Below, in pieces: positions 22,413-30,708 of a stretch of 64,000 bases of DNA; position 1 is the stretch's first letter; each line of letters starts with the position of its first letter. Made by a program: the position numbers and the translations under genes. This DNA is from Hoylesella shahii DSM 15611 = JCM 12083. GTDB lineage: Bacteria; Bacteroidota; Bacteroidia; Bacteroidales; Bacteroidaceae. The stretch lies in NCBI RefSeq assembly GCF_000613445.1, contig NZ_BAIZ01000014.1, positions 1-64,000 of the forward strand, read 5' to 3'. The notes beneath the pieces are model-generated. The model did not search any database and was not told where the DNA came from. It worked only from the letters and a program-made list of their open reading frames with translations.

Positions 22413-22689
22413 GTGAGGTAGCCATATCTTCGTAAAAGGAGTTAACACTGTCCGGCTCCAACGAGTCGGCAAACGTCTCAAAGTCCATGTCGAAGTCCAC
22501 GTGGTCCGCATGGCACGCACTCTGCACGCAACAGAAGATGAACAGTACCAGTTCCGAAATGTCGGTCTGTTTCAGTTCACTCACATCTTTTCCTGCCGCA
22601 TTCTTGAAGCGTACCATTGCTCCCATGGTTACGCGGCAGGGATATTCCTTGCCGGCAATCTTCAGCTTGTTGATATTCTTCTTATCCAT
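22378..22689 (-). CDS. Tail assembly chaperone (gpG-like)
   Basis: 103 residues, MDKKNINKLKIAGKEYPCRV... Small acidic protein between the tail tube and tape measure genes, the invariant place of tail assembly chaperones. It ends 34 nt after a run of nine A. A -1 slip there fuses it to the next frame (see the frameshift entry). Confidence 0.7.
   Translation of the reverse strand: MDKKNINKLKIAGKEYPCRVTMGAMVRFKNAAGKDVSELKQTDISELVLFIFCCVQSACHADHVDFDMDFETFADSLEPDSVNSFYEDMATSQKKTENPVPGR
22404..22412 (-). promoter_or_regulatory. Candidate programmed -1 frameshift slippery run (A9)
   Basis: On the minus strand the zero-frame codons read CAA AAA AAA ACG; the heptamer A AAA AAA fits the X XXY YYZ slippery pattern. 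The zero-frame stop comes 9 codons later, and the -1 frame stays open to 22055. Confidence 0.55.
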
Positions 22690-22700
22690 GATTTTCCGTT

Positions 22701-23180
22701 TTAATGACCACCAGACGCAGGTTTAGGGCTGCTACCCGTCAACCCGGAATCGTTCTTTGTTACCGCCCCGCTGTTCTGCAGGGTGATAGAGTATTTCGCA
22801 TCATCGCCAGCCTGACCATCAAGGTCCAATGACGTGATGAGATACTTGCCCTTATACCCGCCGCTGGACTTGCCCGTGCGCTTGTCGCCGTCACGGAGGT
22901 TGTATGCACCGTCGACGGGTTCGCCCTTCAGCATCGCAGCCTTCAGCTGGTCGTAACTCGGCACTTCGTCTGTCCCGTCCGTCAGCACCACACCGTCAGC
23001 GGTAATCTGTTCAGAAAAACTCTTGATGTAGCTTTCCTTCCACTTGCCCCCGGAAGCCTCCTTAGTTACTCGCTCTCCTGTTTCAGCAGAGGTGGATACC
23101 TTGCAGCCGGTGGAAAAGCCGAGGGCATTTCCTCCGATGGACAGAATGAGGTCGGTTCCGTCTAAAACACTTTTTGCCAT
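22701..23180 (-). CDS. Major tail tube protein
   Basis: About 159 residues from MAKSVLDGTDLILSIGGNAL. The start was chosen at 23180 because the upstream extension to 23243 overlaps the spanin gene and does not look coding. The GFSTGCKVSTSAETGERVTKE region and the beta-rich SYDQLKAAMLKGEPVDGAYN segment resemble TP901-1-type major tail proteins of Bacteroidales phages. It directly precedes the tail chaperones. No sheath gene accompanies it, which implies a non-contractile tail. Confidence 0.75.
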   Translation of the reverse strand: MAKSVLDGTDLILSIGGNALGFSTGCKVSTSAETGERVTKEASGGKWKESYIKSFSEQITADGVVLTDGTDEVPSYDQLKAAMLKGEPVDGAYNLRDGDKRTGKSSGGYKGKYLITSLDLDGQAGDDAKYSITLQNSGAVTKNDSGLTGSSPKPASGGH

Positions 23181-23704
23181 ATCTTTCTTGTTAAAATGGT
23201 TAATACTATGCCGGACGCCACCCCGACGATAAAGGCGATACATATAATTCTAAGACCGGGTGAGGCACGCTCCTTTGCCGTTTCCTTCAGCTCGCTGCTT
23301 GACCTTTTCGCCTCTTTCAGCTGCCGTTTCAGCGCACTGATGGTCTTTGAGTAACTTGCCGCCACCAGCTCCAGAGAGTCGCAGCCGGCTTCTATGACCA
23401 ACTGTTCAGGCTCTTTCTCCGTCGCAGTCTTCCGTTTTACCTTCACGCTCGCCTGTCCTTTCCTCGCTATGTATCCCGCTCCGGGAGGCAGCAGCCGAAG
23501 ACTGTCCACAGGCAGTGTCAATATTACTGATGACATCGGGACTTTCACGGGCGTTCGCCATGTTTCTACAACGCTCACCATGCTGTCCACGGCGTGCAGG
23601 CTCTCCTCGTGGCTCGTTTCCGTCTGACGGCTCACGCTTTTTCTGCTCGATGCGCATCCGCTTAAGCACAGGACAGTTATCACTGTAACGGCAACTGTTA
23701 GCAT
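23162..23704 (-). CDS. Unimolecular spanin-like lipoprotein (lysis)
   Basis: About 180 residues from MLTVAVTVITVLCLSGCASS: a lipoprotein signal with lipobox LSGC, a periplasmic stretch with a coiled coil (residues about 125-150), and a C-terminal transmembrane segment (LRIICIAFIVGVASGIVLTI) before a basic tail. A lipid anchor at one end and a membrane helix at the other is the architecture of u-spanins such as phage T1 gp11, which join inner and outer membranes and fuse them in the last step of lysis. It lies just after the amidase and a membrane/coiled-coil gene. The start at 23704 was chosen for the signal peptide. Confidence 0.65.
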   Translation of the reverse strand: MLTVAVTVITVLCLSGCASSRKSVSRQTETSHEESLHAVDSMVSVVETWRTPVKVPMSSVILTLPVDSLRLLPPGAGYIARKGQASVKVKRKTATEKEPEQLVIEAGCDSLELVAASYSKTISALKRQLKEAKRSSSELKETAKERASPGLRIICIAFIVGVASGIVLTILTRKIWQKVF

Positions 23705-23981
23705 CGTCGATGGCCTTGCGGAGGCGTGCCATCTCGCGCTTGGTCGCGTTGAGGTCTTTCCTTGTTTCATTGAGTTCTTCCTTTAAAGGGTTTACAATAT
23801 TCTCTATAAGTATCCGGGTGGCTTTGTCAGTATTATCTATCCGGACAGTCTCGGCTTCAGCCAACGCTTTCTCAGCTTCCGCTTTCGCTTTTCTCACGGT
23901 CGATTTCATCGTGATGACGGCTATCACCGTCGCCACAAGGCCGCCACCCAGCACCAGATTGATAAATTCACTGAGTTCCAT
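23406..23981 (-). CDS. Small membrane/coiled-coil lysis-region protein (holin- or i-spanin-like)
   Basis: One N-terminal transmembrane segment (about residues 6-25, INLVLGGGLVATVIAVIT), then a long Ala/Glu/Lys coiled coil to about residue 90 and CRYSDNCPVLKRM. The last roughly 100 residues overlap the spanin gene in another frame, are Arg/Glu/Gly-rich and look non-coding; the true end may be lost to a one-base error near 23640. Position between endolysin and spanin suggests a lysis role. Confidence 0.5.
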   Translation of the reverse strand: MELSEFINLVLGGGLVATVIAVITMKSTVRKAKAEAEKALAEAETVRIDNTDKATRILIENIVNPLKEELNETRKDLNATKREMARLRKAIDDANSCRYSDNCPVLKRMRIEQKKREPSDGNEPRGEPARRGQHGERCRNMANARESPDVISNIDTACGQSSAAASRSGIHSEERTGEREGKTEDCDGERA

Positions 23982-23993
23982 ACCTTTATATTT

Positions 23994-24458
23994 TTATTGT
24001 CGGATACCAATCTCACGCAGCCATGCCGCCACATCAAAGCTCGGACACGCCTTGCCGGGATTCAGATCGTGGTGTCCCACGATGCGTATCTGTGGGAACC
24101 TGCCGTGGAAGTCCTGCACATAGCGTTTTAGAGCCTCACGCTGTGCTGCCGTCCGCGTGTCCTTGGGCTTCATTTGCCTGTCGCAGCCACCCACATACAC
24201 GATGTGCCGGCTCACACTGTTGTAGCCTGATGCCCCGTTGGTCATTTCCCACGGGTCCACTTGCGCGTCCTCGTTGTTCTTGACCAGCCGCTCCACACGC
24301 CCGTCGAGGTGGAAGAGGTCGGTATAGCCTACCTGCTTCCAGCCCCGCCCGGCAGGTGGTGGCGAGGTATGCCACCGGCGTATTTCAGCCGAGCTCACCT
24401 CACGCCCCTCCGGGGTTGCCGTGCAGTGAATGACGAGGTACTTCATCGGTTTGCACAT
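23994..24458 (-). CDS. N-acetylmuramoyl-L-alanine amidase (endolysin)
   Basis: 154 residues, Amidase_2/T7-lysozyme family: MKYLVIHCTATPEG with the first Zn ligand His, HIVYVGG with the core His-strand, and GHHDLNPGKACPSFD near the end, with the second His and the Cys of the typical PGKxCP motif. It cleaves the amide bond between muramic acid and the stem peptide. No signal peptide, so it needs a holin. Its ATG overlaps the stop of the capsid gene (TAATG). Confidence 0.9.
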   Translation of the reverse strand: MCKPMKYLVIHCTATPEGREVSSAEIRRWHTSPPPAGRGWKQVGYTDLFHLDGRVERLVKNNEDAQVDPWEMTNGASGYNSVSRHIVYVGGCDRQMKPKDTRTAAQREALKRYVQDFHGRFPQIRIVGHHDLNPGKACPSFDVAAWLREIGIRQ

Positions 24459-25513
24459 TATGGATTCTCCTTATAGCCGCTTGCCATTACCACTCCTGCA
24501 TCTGCCTTCTTCGGCATGCAGATAAAGTAATGACGGAAGTTGATCTTGTTGCGCTGGTATTCCGGGTCGGTCGAAGCCTCGCTGTAATACATCTTGGTCG
24601 AACCCGTGGCCTTGAATACGCGTGGAGTATAGAACGCGAACGAACACTGGAACTCACCCTTTTCGGCTGTCGAGCCCAAGTCTTTCTTTACGCCGGCAGT
24701 AGTGTAGAGCGGTGTGTTGGCATACTCATAGATGTCGAAGCCGTACAGCTTGCCGACCTTACCAGTGTTGCGGTCTATGTTGTACTGCTCACGGAAGTTC
24801 TGGCTGACGAGCAGCAGGTCGTTCACATGATCAGGACAGAGGACAAGGCGGCGATTCTCAGATGGCACCTTCATTTTGTCCAGCGCACGCTTCATCTCCA
24901 CGAGGTCATTGGGTGTCAGGCGCAGACGGCCTGTCTCCGCATCACGCTCACCAGTCGTTGTCAGTACAGGTGTCTTGGCAGTGTTCTTCTGGGCGCACAG
25001 TGCGTGGGCAGCCTTGGTAAACTTTCCATCGACCAGCGAGTTGCCGTGGCTTTCCTTCACGCGGGCCATCTTATCGTAGCTGATGGCATACAGTTCGTCG
25101 TCCGTGATAGGGGTAACCTTCGTCTGGAACTTGTCCAGCTTGATGGCAATATCCTTATCGTCCAAGGCCTGAAGGGGAATGGGATATGTCGTGTTGTTTA
25201 CCAGTACGTCAGGGTCCACACCGACATCCACAAGGTGAATTACGTCGTTCTCCGCAATGGAACTCTGGTCGGGCACACCGTCCAGCCAAGAGCCTTCAAG
25301 ACCGCTGCGTAGGGCCTTTACCAACTCGCCTGTCCATATTTCCGTAAATACACCGGCACGCAACACACCATTGGGCATAGTGCCGACAAGTGCAGCCACC
25401 ACATTCATACCCAAGGCACCGGTAACAGGCGGCAGTCCTACCGTCCCGGCCAACGTCGCACCTGCTATCGCATTGAACAGCAGGGCAGTAAACATCATTA
25501 AAATTCTGTTCAT
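24458..25513 (-). CDS. Major capsid protein
   Basis: 351 residues, immediately downstream of the protease/scaffold gene and upstream of the lysis cassette. Features: a hydrophobic/Gly-rich N-terminus that may be processed, then FTEIWTGELVKALRSG, a mid region with LDKFQTKVTPITDDELYAIS, LRLTPNDLVEMKRAL, and a C-terminal INFRHYFICMPKKADAGVV. This resembles the Mu T-like/HK97-fold capsid proteins of Bacteroidales Mu-like phages. Assigned by context and general resemblance. Confidence 0.8.
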   Translation of the reverse strand: MNRILMMFTALLFNAIAGATLAGTVGLPPVTGALGMNVVAALVGTMPNGVLRAGVFTEIWTGELVKALRSGLEGSWLDGVPDQSSIAENDVIHLVDVGVDPDVLVNNTTYPIPLQALDDKDIAIKLDKFQTKVTPITDDELYAISYDKMARVKESHGNSLVDGKFTKAAHALCAQKNTAKTPVLTTTGERDAETGRLRLTPNDLVEMKRALDKMKVPSENRRLVLCPDHVNDLLLVSQNFREQYNIDRNTGKVGKLYGFDIYEYANTPLYTTAGVKKDLGSTAEKGEFQCSFAFYTPRVFKATGSTKMYYSEASTDPEYQRNKINFRHYFICMPKKADAGVVMASGYKENP

Positions 25514-25536
25514 CTTTTCTATTTTAAGGGTTCTAC

Positions 25537-26478
25537 TTAAATCTCACAATCAATACCGTACTCGGCCTTGTACAGGCGCTTGTATTCCTCCGGGTTCTCC
25601 GAGCGCAAGACCGCTATCTGGTCGGCCGGCACCTCGCTCAGCTTCGTGAACTTCTGCTCACCAGCAGATGCACCGCCCTGATGTCCCAATACGGAAGACA
25701 GTTTCACGGCAGGGTGCATCGCCTTCAGTGTCTTCTCCAGCTCCTCCGCGCCAATTTTCTTGCCCAGTTCCACGAACTGGTCTTTGTCCTTCTCCTCAAG
25801 TCGCTTCTCGGCGATGGCCTGTGTGACGAGATTGGTGATGTTCACCAGAGTAAGGCTCTCTTTCTCTTTCAGCAGAGATACGTTCTGTTCCTTCAGCGCA
25901 TTCAGCTCCGTGAGCTTTGCTGAAATCTCCGCATCCGTAGCCGTTTCCGGCAGCCCCAGTTGCAGGGCAATGGTCTTGTTTTCCATTTCTTCTGTTTTTT
26001 TTTGTTTGTTATTATTGTTCAAAAGCGGCAGGTCGCAGTCGCCGTCCCTGCCGAGAGTTATCATCTTTCCGTTTCTCTGAAGCACGAGCGCATCGTCGTT
26101 CGCGCCGACATCGGCAATGCTGACCTCGAAGAGTTTGCTCTTGGTGATGGTAGGACGTGTCTGCCCGGCTACGAGCAGGTCCTTGTCCTCACTCGTCTCA
26201 AGTATCTCCAGACCGGCACTCACCATCCTGAGGCTTCCGAACTCAAACTGCTTCTTGCAGCGTTGGCTCAGTTCTGAGGCACAGTCGAACATCAGCTCGC
26301 CGGTTACCTCATTGTTCTCCACCTTCAGGTCTTTCACATAGCCCACCACATTGCCGCGCTCGTGCATATAGAGCAGTACGGGGTTACGGCTGTACTGGCC
26401 AACGTCCATGCCGCTCGTCAACACTCTGAACCCGTAGCTGTTCAAGCTGTCATTAGATATTCTTACTCGCTTTCCCAT
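25537..26478 (-). CDS. Prohead protease with scaffold domain
   Basis: 313 residues. The N-terminal half looks like a prohead maturation protease: NPVLLYMHERGNVVGYVKDL carries the His, SLRMVSAGLEI the conserved Ser region, and SKLFEVSIADVGANDDAL ends the domain. The C-terminal half (about residues 165-313) is a charged coiled-coil scaffold with a Gln/Lys-rich linker. An internal start around MENKTIALQLG (25988) could give scaffold alone, as in Mu I/Z. First gene of the leftward late operon, with capsid following 23 nt on. Confidence 0.82.
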   Translation of the reverse strand: MGKRVRISNDSLNSYGFRVLTSGMDVGQYSRNPVLLYMHERGNVVGYVKDLKVENNEVTGELMFDCASELSQRCKKQFEFGSLRMVSAGLEILETSEDKDLLVAGQTRPTITKSKLFEVSIADVGANDDALVLQRNGKMITLGRDGDCDLPLLNNNNKQKKTEEMENKTIALQLGLPETATDAEISAKLTELNALKEQNVSLLKEKESLTLVNITNLVTQAIAEKRLEEKDKDQFVELGKKIGAEELEKTLKAMHPAVKLSSVLGHQGGASAGEQKFTKLSEVPADQIAVLRSENPEEYKRLYKAEYGIDCEI

Positions 26479-26681
26479 TTGCGTTTAACATTCGATTTCG
26501 ACTGCAATATTACGTCATAAATCATTGACTACCAAAAAAGTATGAAACCACTGCACGCTTCTATGAAGCGGCTGCACCGTTTTTTTGAAACCTCAATAAA
26601 ATAAGGCAATTTTGCAGTGGGAACGAAACTCCCAAGCAGACGTTTGAAAACGTCTGCTATGTAGAACCATACAAGCAGATT
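26479..26681. promoter_or_regulatory. Divergent control region between the two late operons
   Basis: 203 nt separating the leftward protease/capsid operon from the rightward terminase operon. It contains a perfect hairpin GCAGACGTTT-GA-AAACGTCTGC (26636-26657) 24 nt before the terminase start, and a second small inverted repeat CGCTTC-TAT-GAAGCG near 26556-26570. No clean TAnnTTTG element was found, so these late promoters may need a phage activator. Confidence 0.5.
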
Positions 26682-27146
26682 ATGACAAAAGCAGAAACAG
26701 AAAAGAAAAAATCCCTTGCACGCTCTCTCTACCTTGCGGGAATGGAGCAGAACGAGATAGCGGAGAAAGTAGAGGTGTCAAGGGTTACCATATCCAAGTG
26801 GTGCAATGCGGATGGGTGGAAAGAGGCGAGGGCTGCAAAGAACGTAACACGACCGGAACTGGTCAATAAACTGTTACTCACAATCGACAAACTCATTACA
26901 GAGGTGAACGAGTCGGAAGACCCCTCGCTCATAGCAGGGCTGGGCGACAAGCTCGCCAAACTGTCCTCCGTCATCGAGAAGCTCGACAAGAAGGCCAATG
27001 TCGTGGATGCGATAGAGGTCTTCATGGCATTTTCCAAGTGGCTGGAGTACCGTGCCACCATCGACCCGACCGTAACGCCGGAGCTCATCAAGACCATCAA
27101 CAAGTTTCAGGATATGTACCTCACCGAGCAGATGGGGATAAAGTAG
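26682..27146 (+). CDS. Phage terminase small subunit-like (gp27-type) DNA-binding protein
   Basis: 154 residues. An N-terminal helix-turn-helix (SLARSLYLAGMEQNEIAEKVEVSRVTISKWCNADGW) is followed by a helical region. Its position 8 nt upstream of the large terminase and the HTH-plus-helical layout match Mu-like small terminase proteins. It would select the packaging start on concatenated or host-joined phage DNA. Confidence 0.75.
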   Translation: MTKAETEKKKSLARSLYLAGMEQNEIAEKVEVSRVTISKWCNADGWKEARAAKNVTRPELVNKLLLTIDKLITEVNESEDPSLIAGLGDKLAKLSSVIEKLDKKANVVDAIEVFMAFSKWLEYRATIDPTVTPELIKTINKFQDMYLTEQMGIK

Positions 27147-27153
27147 AAGGCGT

Positions 27154-28713
27154 ATGGCAACAGCAGCAGAAAAGAAACTGGCATTCGAACAGTGGAAGGA
27201 GCATTGCAAGCGCATCCAGTCCATTACGGACACCACGGCACTTGCCAACGAGACACCTGCCCAAAAAGACAGGCGCAAGGAAAGACTGCTCAGCAACTAT
27301 GCCGCCTTCTGTGAGTATTATTTCCCTCATTTCCTCACGCTGCGTGATAAGACAACGGGCGAGGTGGTGCGAACGGTACACAACGCGCCGTTCCACAATC
27401 AGGCTGCACGCAAGGTTATGGAAACACCGAACCTGAAAGCGGTCTTCATGTGGCCGCGCGGTCATGCAAAGTCCACGCACTTCGACATCTTCATGCCGCT
27501 CTGGTTGATGCTGCGCCCCAAACGGCTCATCAATTTCATGGTCGTAGTTGGTAAATCACAGGACAGCGCAAACCGGTTGCTCGGAGATATTCAGGCAGAA
27601 CTGGAATATAATCAGCGCATCATCGCTGACTTCGGGCAGCAGAAGAACCTCGGACTGTGGACGGCAGGTGAGTTCAAGACAGCCTCCGGCGTGAAGTTCC
27701 TTGCTGTTGGCCGTGGCCAGTCGCCGCGTGGACTGCGTGAGCGCGAGGCGCGTCCGGACTACATTGTCATCGACGACCTTGACGATGACGAGCTCTGCCG
27801 CAATGAGAAGCGTGTGCACGATCTCACCGATTGGGTGAAGGAGGCACTCTTCGGGGCGCTCGATGTGGGGCGCGGGCGTTTCCTTATGGTGGGAAACCTC
27901 ATATCAAAGACCTCCGTACTGGCCAACATCGCAGCCACGCGAGGGGTATTCGTCTCAAAGGTACAGGCCGTCGATAAGAACGGTGAGCCGGTATGGAAGG
28001 AGAAATGGACCAAGGAAGACGCACAGGAGTACCGAGACTTCGTGGGCTACCGTGCGTGGGAGAAGGAGATGATGCACAATCCCATCGTGGACGGCACCAT
28101 CTTCCGGGCCGACTGGATAAGGTACAAGCCCATGCCGTCGCTCCGCAAGTATGATATGCTCGTATGCTATACCGACCCGTCTTTCAAATCAACCACAGCC
28201 AACGACTACAAGGCTTCCCGGCTGTGGGGCAAGCTCGGAAACGAACTCCATCTCATAGACTGCTATGTACGGCAGGACACGGTCGGAGGTATGGTACGAT
28301 GGCTTTATGACCTCTACGAACGGACGAGGGACAAAGTGGCCATACTCTTCTTTATGGAGGCGAACTTCATGCAGGACGTCATTCTGGACGAGTTCGCCGT
28401 GGAGGGCAACCTGCGTGGATACCAGCTGCCTATTATGCCCGACAAGCGCAAGAAACCTGAGAAAATACAGCGTATAGAAGCTGTCAGCCCACTGTGGGAA
28501 CGTGGCTACGTTTACTACAATGAGAAGCTCAAGGACTCACCCGATATGCAGGTGGGCATAGAGCAGACGCTGGCTCTCGAACGTGGCAGCCGTGTGCATG
28601 ACGATGCACCGGACGCTGACGAGGGGGCGATATGGATCCTGCAGCGCAATGCAAGACAGGAAAGTTTTCAACCGGTGTTCGGAAAAAGACCGACCGCCAA
28701 AAATTCATGGTAG
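27154..28713 (+). CDS. Phage terminase large subunit
   Basis: 519 residues. ATPase motor: Walker A variant MWPRGHAKSTHFD (about residue 95), Walker B YIVIDDLDDDE (about residue 208). Nuclease domain: MLVCYTDPSFKSTTANDYKA with the first acidic residue and a downstream DDAPDADEGAIWIL. It packages DNA into proheads. The gene is uninterrupted. Confidence 0.9.
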   Translation: MATAAEKKLAFEQWKEHCKRIQSITDTTALANETPAQKDRRKERLLSNYAAFCEYYFPHFLTLRDKTTGEVVRTVHNAPFHNQAARKVMETPNLKAVFMWPRGHAKSTHFDIFMPLWLMLRPKRLINFMVVVGKSQDSANRLLGDIQAELEYNQRIIADFGQQKNLGLWTAGEFKTASGVKFLAVGRGQSPRGLREREARPDYIVIDDLDDDELCRNEKRVHDLTDWVKEALFGALDVGRGRFLMVGNLISKTSVLANIAATRGVFVSKVQAVDKNGEPVWKEKWTKEDAQEYRDFVGYRAWEKEMMHNPIVDGTIFRADWIRYKPMPSLRKYDMLVCYTDPSFKSTTANDYKASRLWGKLGNELHLIDCYVRQDTVGGMVRWLYDLYERTRDKVAILFFMEANFMQDVILDEFAVEGNLRGYQLPIMPDKRKKPEKIQRIEAVSPLWERGYVYYNEKLKDSPDMQVGIEQTLALERGSRVHDDAPDADEGAIWILQRNARQESFQPVFGKRPTAKNSW

Positions 28714-28714
28714 T

Positions 28715-28945
28715 ATGATAAAACTGATAAAAGACATCATTTTCGCTTGGAAATACAAGCGTGCAGTCCGTAAGGCAAAGAAACTGTCGGCCTTGTTCGG
28801 AATGAAGTATTATGTGCTTAGTATGGGAGGTAATCTCAAGGTCGTTCCCAAGCAGAATATTCGCCACCTCGTGCGCACCCGTCGCTTCCGTAAGGGCGTA
28901 AAGGTGTCGGACATAGAGAAGCACGCATTGTATGTAACTGTATAG
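28715..28945 (+). CDS. Small basic phage protein
   Basis: 76 residues starting MIKLIKDIIFAWKYKRAVRK; very rich in Lys/Arg. The ATG at 28715 directly follows the terminase stop. It lies between terminase and the gp36-like gene in a head-gene cluster. Function unknown. Confidence 0.6.
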   Translation: MIKLIKDIIFAWKYKRAVRKAKKLSALFGMKYYVLSMGGNLKVVPKQNIRHLVRTRRFRKGVKVSDIEKHALYVTV

Positions 28946-28960
28946 AAAAGGAGGTGACAG

Positions 28961-29380
28961 ATGTTTATTACAGACGAAGACTACAGGGTGGTCATAGGTG
29001 AGGCAGCCCTGAAGACCGTATCACAGACCTCTGCCGAAAACCGTGCCAATGCCGAGAGTGAGGCGCAGGAGGAGATTTCAAGCTATCTCAGACCTGTTTA
29101 CGACTGCAAGGCAGTGTTCACAGCAGAGGGCGATAAGCGAAACAAGCTCATTGTCATGTACACCTGCGACATAGCCCTCTATCACATGGTATCGGCCATG
29201 CCCCAGAAGATGGGCAGCGAGATCCGGAAGGAACGTTACGAGCGTGCCGTGAAATGGCTGGAAGGCGTGCAGGCGGGGAAGATAGTACCGGACCTGCCCG
29301 TCTGCGTTGATGCGACAGGGGAACCGTCTGGCATCGGGGTCGTCTTTCACTCACAGAAACCTTTAAGACATAACTGGTAA
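28961..29380 (+). CDS. Mu gp36-like (DUF1320-type) head-tail connector
   Basis: 139 residues. MFITDEDYRVVIGEAALKTV and a helical body with AESEAQEEISSYLRPVYD and YTCDIALYHMVSAMPQ fit the DUF1320/gp36 family. Its stop overlaps the ATG of the portal gene (TAATG). Confidence 0.75.
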   Translation: MFITDEDYRVVIGEAALKTVSQTSAENRANAESEAQEEISSYLRPVYDCKAVFTAEGDKRNKLIVMYTCDIALYHMVSAMPQKMGSEIRKERYERAVKWLEGVQAGKIVPDLPVCVDATGEPSGIGVVFHSQKPLRHNW

Positions 29381-30708
29381 TGGATATAAAGAGATTTTTC
29401 AGCGGTCTGACAGGACGCTCTGACACGAACGTCCTTCACACTCACTATGGCAGTTTCAACCTTGCCAAGGAAGATGACCGCCAGCGTGTGAAGCATGTGG
29501 TCATGGCACTGCAACGGACCACCGACGCCCTGACGAGAAAGGATATTGCAGATTGGCGCAGGGCGTGGCAGATGGCCATCAACGTAGATGAACCCAACCG
29601 TCAGAGGTTGTACGACATCTATCGCGACTCTGACGCTGACGGCCACCTTTCTGGCTGTGTCCGCCAGCGTGAAGGCTTCGTCATGGCTAAGTCGTTCAAA
29701 CTTGTGGACACAGCCGGGAACGAGAGCGACGAGGCACTGCATTACTTCGACCAGTCGTGGTTCAAGCAGCTGTGCCGTCTTGCCCTTGATTCCGTATACT
29801 GGGGGCACTCGCTCATTGAGCTGGGCGACATCGTGCAGGACGGTGACGGATTGCGCTGCTATGACTGCGTGAGGCTCATACCTCGCAAGCACGTCATTCC
29901 TGAGTATGGGCGTGTGGTAAAGCAGATTGGTGATGACTGGAAGACAGGCATCGACTTCCACCAGCCGCCGTTCTCCGACTGGCTCATAGAGGCAGGACAG
30001 CCCGACAACCTCGGTCTGTTTCTGAAGGCTGCACAGCATACGATTCCTAAAAAGAACATGCTTGCCTTCTGGGACACCTTCGGTGAGATATTCGGCATGC
30101 CCATGCGTATTGCCAAGACAGCATCACGGGACAGTAAGGAGATAGACCGGCTTAACCGTATGCTCGTCGAGGCTGGCGCTTCGCAGACTGCCGTCATGCC
30201 CCTCGACACGGAACTTGAGTTCATTGAATCCACGCGTGGCGATGCGTACAATGTCTATAACCAGCGCATAGACCGTGCAAACTCAGAACTGTCCAAGCTC
30301 ATCATCGGGCAGACGATGACCATCGAAGACGGCAGCAGCCTCTCGCAGAGCCAGACGCACCTGCAGGTGTTCCAAAACCTTGTGGAGGATGACGCGATAT
30401 GCTGCGTGACATTGTCAATAACCAGCTCATTCCACGAATGGTTGCCCACGGCTTCCCGCTCAAGCTTTCGCTTCGACTGGGACGATTCCATCGACTATAC
30501 GCCGGAGCAGCAGGTAGCATACGAGACGATGGTGGCAGACCGCTACGATGTGGATCCGGCTTACTTCGCGGAGAAGTATTCCATGCCTGTGGGGGAACGA
30601 CGGAACAATATGCCTATGATGGAACCGCAAGAAGACCCTGACGACAAAAAAGGGAAGACTGATGATAAGAACAAACAGCAAAAAAATGTACACCCTTTTT
30701 TCGATTGA
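29380..30708 (+). CDS. Portal protein, Mu gp29-like (DUF935), two apparent frameshifts
   Basis: 442 residues. MDIKRFFSGLTGR, DGHLSGCVRQREGFV, IPRKHVIPEYG and FGEIFGMPMRIAKT are typical of DUF935 portals. Between about 30395 and 30470 the stated frame reads poorly, while another frame gives MLRDIVNNQLIPRMVAHGFP, the expected portal sequence. One missing base near 30396 and two near 30470 would reconcile the frames. The C-terminal tail is acidic and Lys-rich. It forms the DNA-entry ring of the capsid. Confidence 0.85.
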   Translation: MDIKRFFSGLTGRSDTNVLHTHYGSFNLAKEDDRQRVKHVVMALQRTTDALTRKDIADWRRAWQMAINVDEPNRQRLYDIYRDSDADGHLSGCVRQREGFVMAKSFKLVDTAGNESDEALHYFDQSWFKQLCRLALDSVYWGHSLIELGDIVQDGDGLRCYDCVRLIPRKHVIPEYGRVVKQIGDDWKTGIDFHQPPFSDWLIEAGQPDNLGLFLKAAQHTIPKKNMLAFWDTFGEIFGMPMRIAKTASRDSKEIDRLNRMLVEAGASQTAVMPLDTELEFIESTRGDAYNVYNQRIDRANSELSKLIIGQTMTIEDGSSLSQSQTHLQVFQNLVEDDAICCVTLSITSSFHEWLPTASRSSFRFDWDDSIDYTPEQQVAYETMVADRYDVDPAYFAEKYSMPVGERRNNMPMMEPQEDPDDKKGKTDDKNKQQKNVHPFFD

